Assembly: GCA_910585505.1 (NCBI GenBank) | Contig: CAJUFF010000018.1 | Span: 1-18,378 of the forward strand | From: an uncultured Ruminiclostridium sp. | Lineage (GTDB): Bacteria > Bacillota > Clostridia > Oscillospirales > Ruminococcaceae | DNA: 18,378 nucleotides | Direction of reading: 5' to 3' | Part shown: one piece after another, positions 7,163-13,343 of the stretch | Position numbering within the stretch: the first letter of the stretch is position 1 | Layout of the letters: every line of letters starts with the position of its first letter | The notes under the pieces: model-generated | What the model was told of the DNA's origin: nothing | Seen by the model: the letters and a program-made list of their open reading frames with translations, nothing else | Database searches by the model: none | Made by a program: the position numbers and the translations under genes

Positions 7163-8914
7163 ATGAACAATATAATTAAAAAAGTATCATCAACCGGCTT
7201 AGGGAGCAAAATATACACATTAATCGCATTCTTCGGCGGATATATTGTCAACACATTTTTAACTGCGATAAAATACACCGAAAAAGGAATCAGGCTTACC
7301 GCAGTAACCCTGTGGCAAGCAACCCATGGCATAAGGCGCTCCACTGCAGTCTTTTTCAAAAAGATCTGCGTTTTTCTTTTGCGCCCTGTTGTCTCTTTTT
7401 TCAGGTATTCCGGCAGCAACGCCAAAGCGCTTGAAAAAATAAAGGAAAAAAATGGCGGCAAGCTTGGTTTCATCGGAGTTCTTTCATTTACAGGAAGGCT
7501 GTTATTCGGAAAAAAAGGTATTGCGGTAATAATTTTCAACTTTTCCATTCCCATTATAAGCGTTTTTTTCCTGTTCAGCGTCATAACATACGCCAATTCC
7601 ATAAATTATGCGGTAAAACTTAATGTTAACGGAAAATTTTTAGGATACATAGAAAATGAACAGGTATTCCTCGACGCCAAGGAAGTTTTACGGGAAAGAG
7701 TAAATTATTTAGGGCATGATATGAATATTGAAGTGCTTCCCTCGTATTCGATAGAACAAATTGGCAATAATGAGACTCTTACCAAATACCAAATAGCCGA
7801 TCTGATGCTGAAAAACTCCGGAATAAGTCTCGACTACGGCTATGGTTTTTTTATCAACGACGTATTTTACGGAGCGCTTACCGATTTTACCGGGGTAAAG
7901 GAATGCCTTGACGGCTTACTTGAACAATATAAAACGGATAACAACACTGAAGTTATAAGTTTTGTCGACGAAATAAGGTACAACGAAGCGGGTCTTTATC
8001 TTTCCGAAAGTCTGATTGACGAAGACGGACTTATTGAACTGTTAACAGGAAAAAAAGAGGAAGCTTCTTTTTACACGGTAGAGGACGGCGACAGCCATTC
8101 TCTTATAGCGGATAAAGTCGATCTTACATCCGAACGTCTTGAATCATTAAATCCCGGATTTGGAGAACGGGAGCTTCACGGGGGTGATAAAATTAAAATA
8201 AGCAATGAAGTGCCGTTTCTGTCGGTCAGCATTACCAGAACGGAAGTATACAAAGTTAACACAATCCCCTTCTCTACCGAGACATATCAAGATAACAGCG
8301 TATACGAAGGATCGTCGCGAATAATGCAGGAAGGTCATTACGGCGAAAACGAAGTTACCGCCGATGTTACATATGTTAACGGAATTGAAACAAAAAGAAA
8401 TATAACAAATGTAAAACAGCTCCTCTCCCCTGTTTCCGAAATTATCGCAATAGGAACAAAGCCGACTCCCGCAGGAACCTTTAAAGAAGGCTCGGCGGCC
8501 TACGGAAAATTCTTATGGCCTGTAGATGGAGGTTATATAAGCCAATGGACACATTGGGACGGAGGATACGACGGGCACAAAGGCATAGATATAGCCGGTG
8601 TAGCCTACGGACAAACCGTATACGCGGGTGCAAGCGGCGTGGTTACCTTTGCGGGCTGGGACGGCGGCCTTGGAAACTGTGTAAAAATATATCATGAGGA
8701 TCTTGGAGTAACAAGCGTTTACGCCCATAACAGTATACTCTTCGTTTCCACCGGACAGCGTGTGGCACAAGGGGAAGCCATAGCGGGAGCGGGACAAACA
8801 GGCAAAGCTCAGGGCATTCACGTACATTTCGGAATACAAATTAACGGCGTCGCCGTTAATCCGAGAGCCTATCTCGATATTACCGATGAAACGCCGATAA
8901 AAATATACGGATAA
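7163..8914 (+). CDS. Membrane-anchored LysM/G5/M23 peptidoglycan endopeptidase
   Basis: 583-aa protein of type II topology. A basic N-terminal region of about 115 residues with two amphipathic hydrophobic stretches (17-37, 62-81) precedes one clear membrane helix (about 119-142). Outside follow a globular region (about 150-295), a divergent LysM (about 302-348, SFYTVEDGDSHSL to GDKIKIS), a G5 domain (about 360-433, ending IIAIGTK) and an M23 (LytM/lysostaphin-type) domain (about 448-573). The zinc ligands are intact: H472 and D476 in GHKGIDIAG, H555 in GIHVHFG, with H553 and H521 (YAHNS) as catalytic-type histidines. The expected activity is cleavage of peptide cross-links in peptidoglycan. 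ATG 7163 has a modest AGGAA 9 nt upstream. The long cytoplasmic N-terminus is unusual and might receive a signal. Its TAA directly abuts the convergent lysozyme gene. Confidence 0.88.
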   Translation: MNNIIKKVSSTGLGSKIYTLIAFFGGYIVNTFLTAIKYTEKGIRLTAVTLWQATHGIRRSTAVFFKKICVFLLRPVVSFFRYSGSNAKALEKIKEKNGGKLGFIGVLSFTGRLLFGKKGIAVIIFNFSIPIISVFFLFSVITYANSINYAVKLNVNGKFLGYIENEQVFLDAKEVLRERVNYLGHDMNIEVLPSYSIEQIGNNETLTKYQIADLMLKNSGISLDYGYGFFINDVFYGALTDFTGVKECLDGLLEQYKTDNNTEVISFVDEIRYNEAGLYLSESLIDEDGLIELLTGKKEEASFYTVEDGDSHSLIADKVDLTSERLESLNPGFGERELHGGDKIKISNEVPFLSVSITRTEVYKVNTIPFSTETYQDNSVYEGSSRIMQEGHYGENEVTADVTYVNGIETKRNITNVKQLLSPVSEIIAIGTKPTPAGTFKEGSAAYGKFLWPVDGGYISQWTHWDGGYDGHKGIDIAGVAYGQTVYAGASGVVTFAGWDGGLGNCVKIYHEDLGVTSVYAHNSILFVSTGQRVAQGEAIAGAGQTGKAQGIHVHFGIQINGVAVNPRAYLDITDETPIKIYG

Positions 8915-10309
8915 TTACTCCACACTCAATTTATTGAGTCCATAATCTCTTAAAATATCCGGAAAATCCCTGTAAGCCACATTGTAGTCCACATTCCCCT
9001 CAATACCGTTTACCTTTCCTTCATGCGAATACTGCCAAATGTAATAGCCGTAATCAGTTTTCGGCTGCGGATCATTCAGCTTTGCCACCCACACCGCGTA
9101 TCTGTCCTTCAATGAATCGCTGAAATGGTTGTCAAGACGCGCTTGATATGAATAAAGCATAGGAAAATATCCTCCGCCCGCCACTGTTTCAAGAAAGGCT
9201 TCCGCGATATCGGTCATATCTAATCTTCTTCCGTCCTCTTCCATATCCACAACAACAGGAAACGTTATTTCATAGCCTTCAAGGAGGTTTAAAAAGAAGT
9301 ACGCTTCCTGTTCTGCTTCTTCAACGGTTTCGGCGTAGCTGTAAAAATATACGCCCACATCTAAACCGTACCGCAAAGCCCCTTCTATGTTCTGTCTGAA
9401 ATGAGTGTCTTCTTTCGGACCGGTGTCATCAATATCGCCTCTGCCTGCCCGTATTACAGCAAAATCTATTCCTGATTTTGAAACCGTCTCCCAGTCAATA
9501 TCACCCTGCACCCAGGAAACGTCTATTCCTCTCAATATCACCTCGTCCTCGTTCTTTAAAATGTCGGTGGAAAAAATTGACAAATCCGTATGAATAGCGT
9601 TATCAACAATTACACCGGACGCGGCGCTGATTATTTTTCCGTATTCTGTTACGGTACTGCCTTCTCTCATATTCATATCGCCAAAAACAAAAATATTTCC
9701 CTTTCGCTCCACAGTTATATGACCTGAACTTTCTAAAATTCCATCCTCTATTGTAATATTTCCGTTATTTATTAACCCCCCTCCGTTTTCTATGTAAATA
9801 TCTCCCATACTCGTCATAGCCGAGCCACCAGTAAGCTGTAAATTCCCAGCAACGGTTAACATTCCGCCCAGATCCAGAACCACAGAAGTATTATTTTCAA
9901 AAGCGCCTTCGGGTCTTATATTTAATGCTCCGGAAATAAGAAGAGAAGAATTTTTCTCGGCGTAGGCTCTGCCGTACACGGAAAGTGTACCCGTTGGTGT
10001 AACCATAAGATCACCCGACGAAAAAAGATTACTGCGCTGTCTTAAATTTATGCCGCCCTCTATAATCAGAGATTTTCCCTCAGGTATTAAAAGCTCCGCG
10101 CCTTCCTTAAGAGTCAATGTAGTTTCAGAAGGAACAACTAAATCATTATCCAAAACCACTCTTCGGCTCAGAACATATGAGCGGTTATTGCGAAGCTCCG
10201 TTACACCATCCCATTCCCCCTCAGGAACCGCTGATACAGCCGAAAATCCAAAGCATCCTATAACGCTTATAACAGCAATAAGTGTAAGTATTCGTTCAGT
10301 AAGCTTCAT
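8915..10309 (-). CDS. Secreted GH25 lysozyme with N-terminal beta-repeat region
   Basis: 464-aa protein. The start is the ATG at 10309, because GGGGAGG lies 8 nt upstream and a standard signal peptide follows (MKLTERILTLIAVIS..., likely cleavage after SAVSA, residue 27); a longer frame to 10390 lacks both. Residues about 35-245 consist of repeated short strands with G-N/D-I/L turns (GDLMV, GALNI, GNLQL, GDIYI, GNITI, GHITV, GDMNM), suggesting a beta-helix-like wall- or surface-binding domain. Residues about 261-460 are a GH25 muramidase domain beginning GIDVSWVQG, with VVVDMEEDG carrying the expected catalytic D355 and E357 and a closing YYIWQYS. It should hydrolyse MurNAc-GlcNAc bonds. It shares a probable transcript with the GNAT gene and converges exactly on the M23 peptidase gene. 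Confidence 0.87.
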   Translation of the reverse strand: MKLTERILTLIAVISVIGCFGFSAVSAVPEGEWDGVTELRNNRSYVLSRRVVLDNDLVVPSETTLTLKEGAELLIPEGKSLIIEGGINLRQRSNLFSSGDLMVTPTGTLSVYGRAYAEKNSSLLISGALNIRPEGAFENNTSVVLDLGGMLTVAGNLQLTGGSAMTSMGDIYIENGGGLINNGNITIEDGILESSGHITVERKGNIFVFGDMNMREGSTVTEYGKIISAASGVIVDNAIHTDLSIFSTDILKNEDEVILRGIDVSWVQGDIDWETVSKSGIDFAVIRAGRGDIDDTGPKEDTHFRQNIEGALRYGLDVGVYFYSYAETVEEAEQEAYFFLNLLEGYEITFPVVVDMEEDGRRLDMTDIAEAFLETVAGGGYFPMLYSYQARLDNHFSDSLKDRYAVWVAKLNDPQPKTDYGYYIWQYSHEGKVNGIEGNVDYNVAYRDFPDILRDYGLNKLSVE

Positions 10310-10367
10310 TTGCTTTACCTCCCCGAAATGTTTTGGTTGCATAACCGATACATAACTTCTGGAAAAG

Positions 10368-10844
10368 TCAAATTGACTTTTCCAGAACATAATCCACGTT
10401 AATATACCCGTTTTCCTGTGGTATCTCTTCGGTTTTTATCACTTTAAAGCCATTTGCCTTATAGACGGAAACCGCTCTGTCATTTCCCTGATTTACATTT
10501 AATCTTATTGGCAGGTTATAATTTTTTATAAGATATTCAAAAACGCTTTTCGCAACATGCTTACCTCTTTGATCTGCCGATAAGTAAAGTTTATCCAAAT
10601 AAATATATCCGGAAAAATAACAATAAGCAATAAATCCAGCTTTTTCACCATCACAAAGTATGTATTCGTAAATCATTCCTTCAGCTTTAAACTTAAGAAT
10701 ATTTTCATACTCAAAATACTTTTTTATGAGTATTTCAATATGCTCCCGTTCAACAATCCCGTTGTAGCATTCCAACCATATGGGTGCCGCAAACTCTTTC
10801 AAACACTTTATATCGCTGTCAGTCATTTTTATAAACTCAATCAC
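10368..10844 (-). CDS. GNAT family N-acetyltransferase
   Basis: 158-aa single-domain GNAT. The acetyl-CoA pyrophosphate-binding motif is LYLSADQRGKHVAKSVFEYL (QRGKHVA replacing the typical Q/RxxGxG/A), followed by NQGNDRAVSVYKANGF, the conserved motif B region. It starts with a GTG at 10844 with AAGAGGT about 10 nt upstream; ATG 10826 is an internal alternative. It lies 58 nt before the GH25 gene on the same strand and behind a good promoter (10877-10905), so the two are probably co-transcribed. The acceptor substrate is unknown; small amines, amino sugars or ribosomal-protein N-termini are all possible in this family. Confidence 0.82.
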   Translation of the reverse strand: MIEFIKMTDSDIKCLKEFAAPIWLECYNGIVEREHIEILIKKYFEYENILKFKAEGMIYEYILCDGEKAGFIAYCYFSGYIYLDKLYLSADQRGKHVAKSVFEYLIKNYNLPIRLNVNQGNDRAVSVYKANGFKVIKTEEIPQENGYINVDYVLEKSI

Positions 10845-10876
10845 CGTGTTTTTACCTCTTATAAATTTATACTTTC

Positions 10877-10905
10877 ATTTTATCACAAATAGCTAAATAT
10901 TGCAA
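10877..10905 (-). promoter_or_regulatory. Promoter for the GNAT-lysozyme unit
   Basis: Reading leftward: TTGCAA (10905-10900), a 17-nt spacer, then TGATAAAAT (extended -10; hexamer 10882-10877). It lies about 33 nt before the GTG start of the GNAT gene. Confidence 0.65.
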
Positions 10906-10962
10906 TACCTGACGCTAAACTGCGATAATTTACGTTATCTGACATTTTTTGCATTGAAATAA

Positions 10963-10990
10963 TTGTGCTTTCGCGGTAATGTTGTATAAT
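10963..10990 (+). promoter_or_regulatory. Putative promoter of the decayed IS3-type element
   Basis: TTGTGC (10963-10968), a 16-nt spacer, then a perfect TATAAT (10985-10990). It lies about 55 nt before the orfA start remnant at 11044, so it is probably the original transposase promoter. Confidence 0.45.
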
Positions 10991-11043
10991 AAAACTTGAC
11001 ACAATCCAAGCACAACAATAAAATAATTCTAATGAAAAGGAAG

Positions 11044-11363
11044 ATGTCAGAAATGAGACAAGCAAGAACATACACTGATGGTTTAAGGTGCAGACAGTAA
11101 AACTTGCTAATGAGGAAGGCATAAAGAGAGCGTGGGAGGAGTTGGGTGTGCCGAAAAACACATTTGGTACATGTGTGCACAAGGCGAAAAAAAGGGAGAC
11201 GAATTCCGGAAAAGACGAGCAAACGCCGGAAACCGCGTTGACGCTTGTTGAGGAAAACAAAGAGCTGCACAGGCAGCTAAAGTAGCGAGACAAGGAAATC
11301 AAAGCGGCTTAACGAACTGAACGAATTTTTGGAGGAAGTATCGGCTTTTTTCGCTGCGAGCCG
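11044..11363 (+). pseudogene. Decayed IS3-family transposase orfA
   Basis: Three frames together read as an IS3-type OrfA: MRQARTYTDGL (from 11053, possibly starting at 11044 behind AAAAGGAAG), then VQTVKLANEEGIKRAWEELG and PKNTFG (frame of 11088), then RDKEIK, then RLNELNEFLEEVSAFFAASR (frame of 11305). This follows the usual order of an OrfA helix-turn-helix region followed by a leucine-zipper-like coil ending in FFA. The lesions are a frameshift near 11085, an in-frame TAG at 11283-11285 and another frameshift near 11303. No OrfB or right end is present, so the element is dead. Its left end may lie near 10910, but no matching terminal repeat was found. Confidence 0.75.
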
Positions 11364-11635
11364 ATGGAAAGATTTGAATACTGCAATCCGAACCCCAAAA
11401 AAAAATCGGTGGGAGACTGCGTTATAAGAGCTTTTTCCATTGCTCTGGACAAGCCTTGGGAGGAAACCTATATGGAAATCTGCGCCCAAGGATTCAAGAT
11501 GGCAGATATGCCCACAGCCAACCGAGTATGGGGGAAATATCTTAGGGAGAAAGGGTTTGAGCGGAAAACGGCGGAATCGGAAATTACCGTCGGGGAATTT
11601 TGTGAAAAACACAAAGAAGGTACTTTTATCTTATA
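11364..11635 (+). pseudogene. 5' fragment of a gene split by the IS630 element
   Basis: ATG at 11364 starts CNPNPKKKSVGDCVIRAFS, then WEETYMEICAQGFKMADMPT, then VWGKYLREKGFERK, and reaches EGTFIL before running into the left end of the IS630 element. I recognise a Firmicute/phage hypothetical family (about 120-140 aa, NPNP...VGDC.VRA...DMP..N.VWG.YL). Its GDC cysteine and a later HVV histidine give it a cysteine-peptidase-like look, but I cannot assign a function. The fragment stops before the expected histidine region. No ribosome binding site precedes the ATG: the sequence just upstream is the IS3-type orfA tail, so the gene had probably lost its expression signals before the second insertion. 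Translation would continue a few residues into the IS. Confidence 0.6.
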
Positions 11636-11651
11636 CTATTCCTTCTCTAAA
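11636..11651 (+). repeat. Left terminal inverted repeat of the IS630 element
   Basis: CTATTCCTTCTCTAAA, matched 12/16 by the complement of 12734-12749. It is preceded by TA. Confidence 0.65.
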
Positions 11652-11700
11652 TCATTAAATTATTCACGAAAAAGTGATATAATAAAAGTGGTTGATAAAA

Positions 11701-12195
11701 ATGTATAACCGCTTTAAAATGACAGAAGAAGAATACAAAAAAGCAGTCGCACAGGAAAAGAAAATCAAAGATAAAAACGTTAGCAGACGGTTAAAGGTTT
11801 TAATAATGCGATACGAGGGCTTCAAAGCAAAGGAAATAGCGGAACATCTTGATTTGCACAGAGCAAGCGTAAGCGCAATGTGTATGAGGTATATGCAGGA
11901 GGGTTTGGAAGAATACGCACGAAACAAATATACTTCACATAAAAGACTGCTCAGCGTTGAGCAAGAAACCGCTATATTGGAAGTCTTTTTTAAAGAAGCA
12001 GAAGCCGGACATGAGCTGACAGTAAAGGAGATAAAGGCAGAATTTGACAAAGCCTGCGGAAAAGATACCGGAAATGCTTACATCTACAAGTTATTGAAGC
12101 GTCATCAATGGCGCAAAGTAATGCCAAGACTCAAACATCCAAAATCTGCTGATGAAGTGGTGTGCGATACCTCAAAAAAATTAAACAAAAAGTAG
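11701..12195 (+). CDS. IS630 transposase, N-terminal frame (DNA-binding half)
   Basis: From ATG 11701 (MYNRFKMTEEEY; a TTG at 11692 is in frame just upstream) the zero frame encodes 164 aa to a TAG at 12193-12195. Residues about 25-60 form a helix-turn-helix (RRLKVLIMRYEGFKAKEIAE, then LHRASVSAMCMRYMQ). A second winged-helix-like region follows at about 80-145, ending YKLLKRHQWRKVMPRLKHP. This is the usual paired helix-turn-helix N-terminus of IS630 transposases. It lacks catalytic residues; activity requires the -1 shift at 12174-12180 into the downstream frame. Alone it may act as a binding protein or repressor of its own element. Confidence 0.82.
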   Translation: MYNRFKMTEEEYKKAVAQEKKIKDKNVSRRLKVLIMRYEGFKAKEIAEHLDLHRASVSAMCMRYMQEGLEEYARNKYTSHKRLLSVEQETAILEVFFKEAEAGHELTVKEIKAEFDKACGKDTGNAYIYKLLKRHQWRKVMPRLKHPKSADEVVCDTSKKLNKK

Positions 12196-12749
12196 CAGAG
12201 TCTACTTTATTACTAAAAAGCGGTAAAGTGCGGCTGATGTTTGAAGATGAAGCCGGGTTTGGACGGATAAATAAGCCTAAAGCTTGCTGGTGTGCCAAAG
12301 TAAAAAGACCGATAGTACCGTGTCACCATATACGTGAATACCGTTACGCATTCGGTGCAATAGAGTCATTAACAGGCGAACACTTTTTCCTTGTTATGCC
12401 ATACTGCAATACCGATTGTATGAATGTGTTTTTTGAGGAACTCTCAAATGAGTACCCGGATGATATGATCTTGATAGTGTGCGATGGAGCCGCTTGGCAC
12501 AAATCAACAGGGTTAAAAATTCCACAAAATATTCAACTTTTGCCTATTCCGCCATACACGCCGGAAATGAACCCCATAGAGCAAATTTGGAAACAGATAC
12601 GCTCTTTAGGTTTCAAAAACGTTGTGTTCAATTCACTCGATGATGTTATTACACATCTTTGTGACACTATGAATCTGCTCTCCAATAATATGGTTAAACA
12701 CATTTCCTTAAGAGGCTGGATTGAAAAATGTTTTTTAGAAGCGGATTAG
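12162..12749 (+). CDS. IS630 transposase, C-terminal frame (DDE catalytic half)
   Basis: The -1 frame encodes the catalytic core. Acidic residues are in FEDEAGFG (D at 12246-12248), IVCDGAAWH (D at 12483-12485) and NPIEQIWK (E at 12579-12581), with 31 residues between the last two. Counting the fusion from ATG 11701 through the shift at AAA 12178-12180, the product is 349 aa, with catalytic residues near D183, D262 and E294, a normal IS630 length. A GTG at 12162 opens this frame but has no good ribosome binding site, and initiation there would separate catalysis from DNA binding, so frameshift fusion is preferred. No internal stop is present. Confidence 0.82.
   Translation: MRYLKKIKQKVAESTLLLKSGKVRLMFEDEAGFGRINKPKACWCAKVKRPIVPCHHIREYRYAFGAIESLTGEHFFLVMPYCNTDCMNVFFEELSNEYPDDMILIVCDGAAWHKSTGLKIPQNIQLLPIPPYTPEMNPIEQIWKQIRSLGFKNVVFNSLDDVITHLCDTMNLLSNNMVKHISLRGWIEKCFLEAD
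12174..12208 (+). promoter_or_regulatory. Programmed -1 ribosomal frameshift signal
   Basis: The slippery heptamer A AAA AAA (12174-12180) sits in the correct zero-frame phase (tcA AAA AAA tta). After an 8-nt spacer comes a perfect 7-bp stem, AAAGTAG / CTACTTT (12189-12195 and 12202-12208), with a 6-nt loop. The zero-frame TAG is within the 5' arm. Slipping gives KK-IKQKVAE, joining the two transposase halves exactly. Confidence 0.75.
12734..12749 (-). repeat. Right terminal inverted repeat of the IS630 element
   Basis: The complement reads CTAATCCGCTTCTAAA, matching the left end at 12/16 positions. It is followed by TA and contains the transposase stop codon. Confidence 0.65.
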
Positions 12750-12751
12750 TA

Positions 12752-12845
12752 TAAGTATGGAAATGCTTTTAACGGTGAGCCGGATATGCCCGTTAAAGAA
12801 GATATTGAAATTGAGTTTATCCCGTGCCGTGATACTTGGTACTAA
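12752..12845 (+). pseudogene. 3' fragment of the gene split by the IS630 element
   Basis: Removing 11636-12749 and one TA joins the 5' fragment in frame to a 31-codon tail here (KYGNAFNGEPDMPVKEDIEI, ending CRDTWY and a TAA at 12843-12845), giving a 121-aa open frame. Its acidic, protein-like composition suggests real coding sequence. It does not match the C-terminus I would expect for the NPNP/VGDC family, so a deletion or an unrelated flank is possible. With the outer TA as duplication, a different 3' frame is also open. Confidence 0.4.
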
Positions 12846-12877
12846 TTTGTTTTGAAAAGTTTAACGCTTATTTAAGA

Positions 12878-12902
12878 GCGGTATAGATTTTACCTATACC
12901 GC
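12878..12902 (+). terminator. Perfect 9-bp hairpin after the interrupted gene
   Basis: GCGGTATAG / CTATACCGC (12878-12886, 12894-12902) with a 7-nt loop. It is followed by CCCAGATTTT, a poor U-tract, so it is only a weak terminator candidate for the interrupted gene. Confidence 0.45.
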
Positions 12903-12987
12903 CCCAGATTTTAAAGAAAAAATTTTTTGCACTTTTTTCGCATTTACTCTTGACATTTATATTGTTAAAAAAATTTTATAAAACCAC

Positions 12988-13016
12988 TTGACAAACTAAA
13001 AAAAATCATTTATAAT
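12988..13016 (+). promoter_or_regulatory. Consensus sigma-A promoter of the leuA leader
   Basis: A perfect TTGACA (12988-12993), a 17-nt spacer (12994-13010) and a perfect TATAAT (13011-13016). Transcription should start near 13023, just before the T-box. A second TTGACA at 12950-12955 has no well-placed -10. Confidence 0.8.
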
Positions 13017-13027
13017 AATTAAAAATA

Positions 13028-13291
13028 AAATGCTATGACAGGGAAAAAAGTAATTTTGTTTTTTCAGAAAGCCGTTGGGTGATGTAAAACGGTAAAACGA
13101 AATTGTAATAACTCACCCTTGAGCAGTCGGCTGAAGTGAGATTTTATCTTATGTAAGTTTGAACGGGCGCTCCCGTTACAGAGCTGCACATTGTTTGATG
13201 TGGTTAAGGTGAGTACGGTAAAAATCGTACTAAAAAGAGTGGTACCGCGAGGAATTATCCCCGTCTCTTTATTTTAAGAGATGGGGATTTA
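13028..13291 (+). promoter_or_regulatory. Leucine T-box riboswitch
   Basis: The leader carries the T-box hallmarks: a GACAGGG-AAGTA stem I start, an AG-containing distal arm and GGTGATGTAAAAC apical region (about 13077-13090), the specifier segment TAACTCACCC with CTC (Leu) at 13112-13114 followed by A, the hairpin AACGGG/CCCGTT (13162-13177), and the T-box sequence AGAGTGGTACCGCGAGG (13236-13252), whose GGTACC pairs with the uncharged tRNA 3' end. When tRNA-Leu(GAG) is uncharged, the antiterminator should form and leuA is transcribed. The Leu specifier agrees with the downstream gene. Confidence 0.92.
13257..13291 (+). terminator. T-box-controlled intrinsic terminator
   Basis: ATCCCCGTCTCTT (13257-13269) pairs with AAGAGATGGGGAT (13276-13288, one G-U), with a 6-nt loop, then TTATGTTTT. 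The ATG at 13281 lies in the 3' arm and should not be taken as the leuA start. Confidence 0.85.
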
Positions 13292-13343
13292 TGTTTTGCC
13301 GCTATTTATTTGTTGTTTTCACGATATGCAGAAAGGAGAAGAA

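Larger units (their letters stand above)
11636..12749 (+). mobile_element. IS630-family insertion sequence, apparently complete (1114 bp)
   Basis: Terminal inverted repeats match at 12 of 16 positions (CTATTCC... at 11636-11651 against the complement of ...GGATTAG at 12734-12749) and are flanked by TA at 11634-11635 and 12750-12751, as expected for IS630/Tc1-type insertion at TA. An outer CTTA also matches, so the true ends could lie 2 bp further out (11634-12751). It contains two overlapping transposase frames and a frameshift signal. The TAG stop of the second frame lies inside the right terminal repeat. Length and coding content suit a functional element. Confidence 0.8.

Noticed and set aside
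7117..7602. 161-codon open frame on the minus strand
   Set aside because: It is antisense to the N-terminus of the M23 protein; its hydrophobic look mirrors the AT-rich membrane-helix coding region.
10883..11302. Two overlapping minus-strand frames of 111 and 139 codons
   Set aside because: They are antisense to the IS3-type orfA remnant and promoter region; the plus strand reads as a damaged OrfA in three frames, which explains the sequence better.
10910..12875. Possible matching ends of an IS3 element (near 10910 and 12858-12870)
   Set aside because: Only a loose TTAACGC/GCTAA-type similarity is visible by eye, too weak to call terminal repeats.
13281..13343. 21-residue N-terminal extension of LeuA from ATG 13281
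   Set aside because: The ATG is in the T-box terminator stem and has no ribosome binding site, whereas AAAGGAG precedes 13344.
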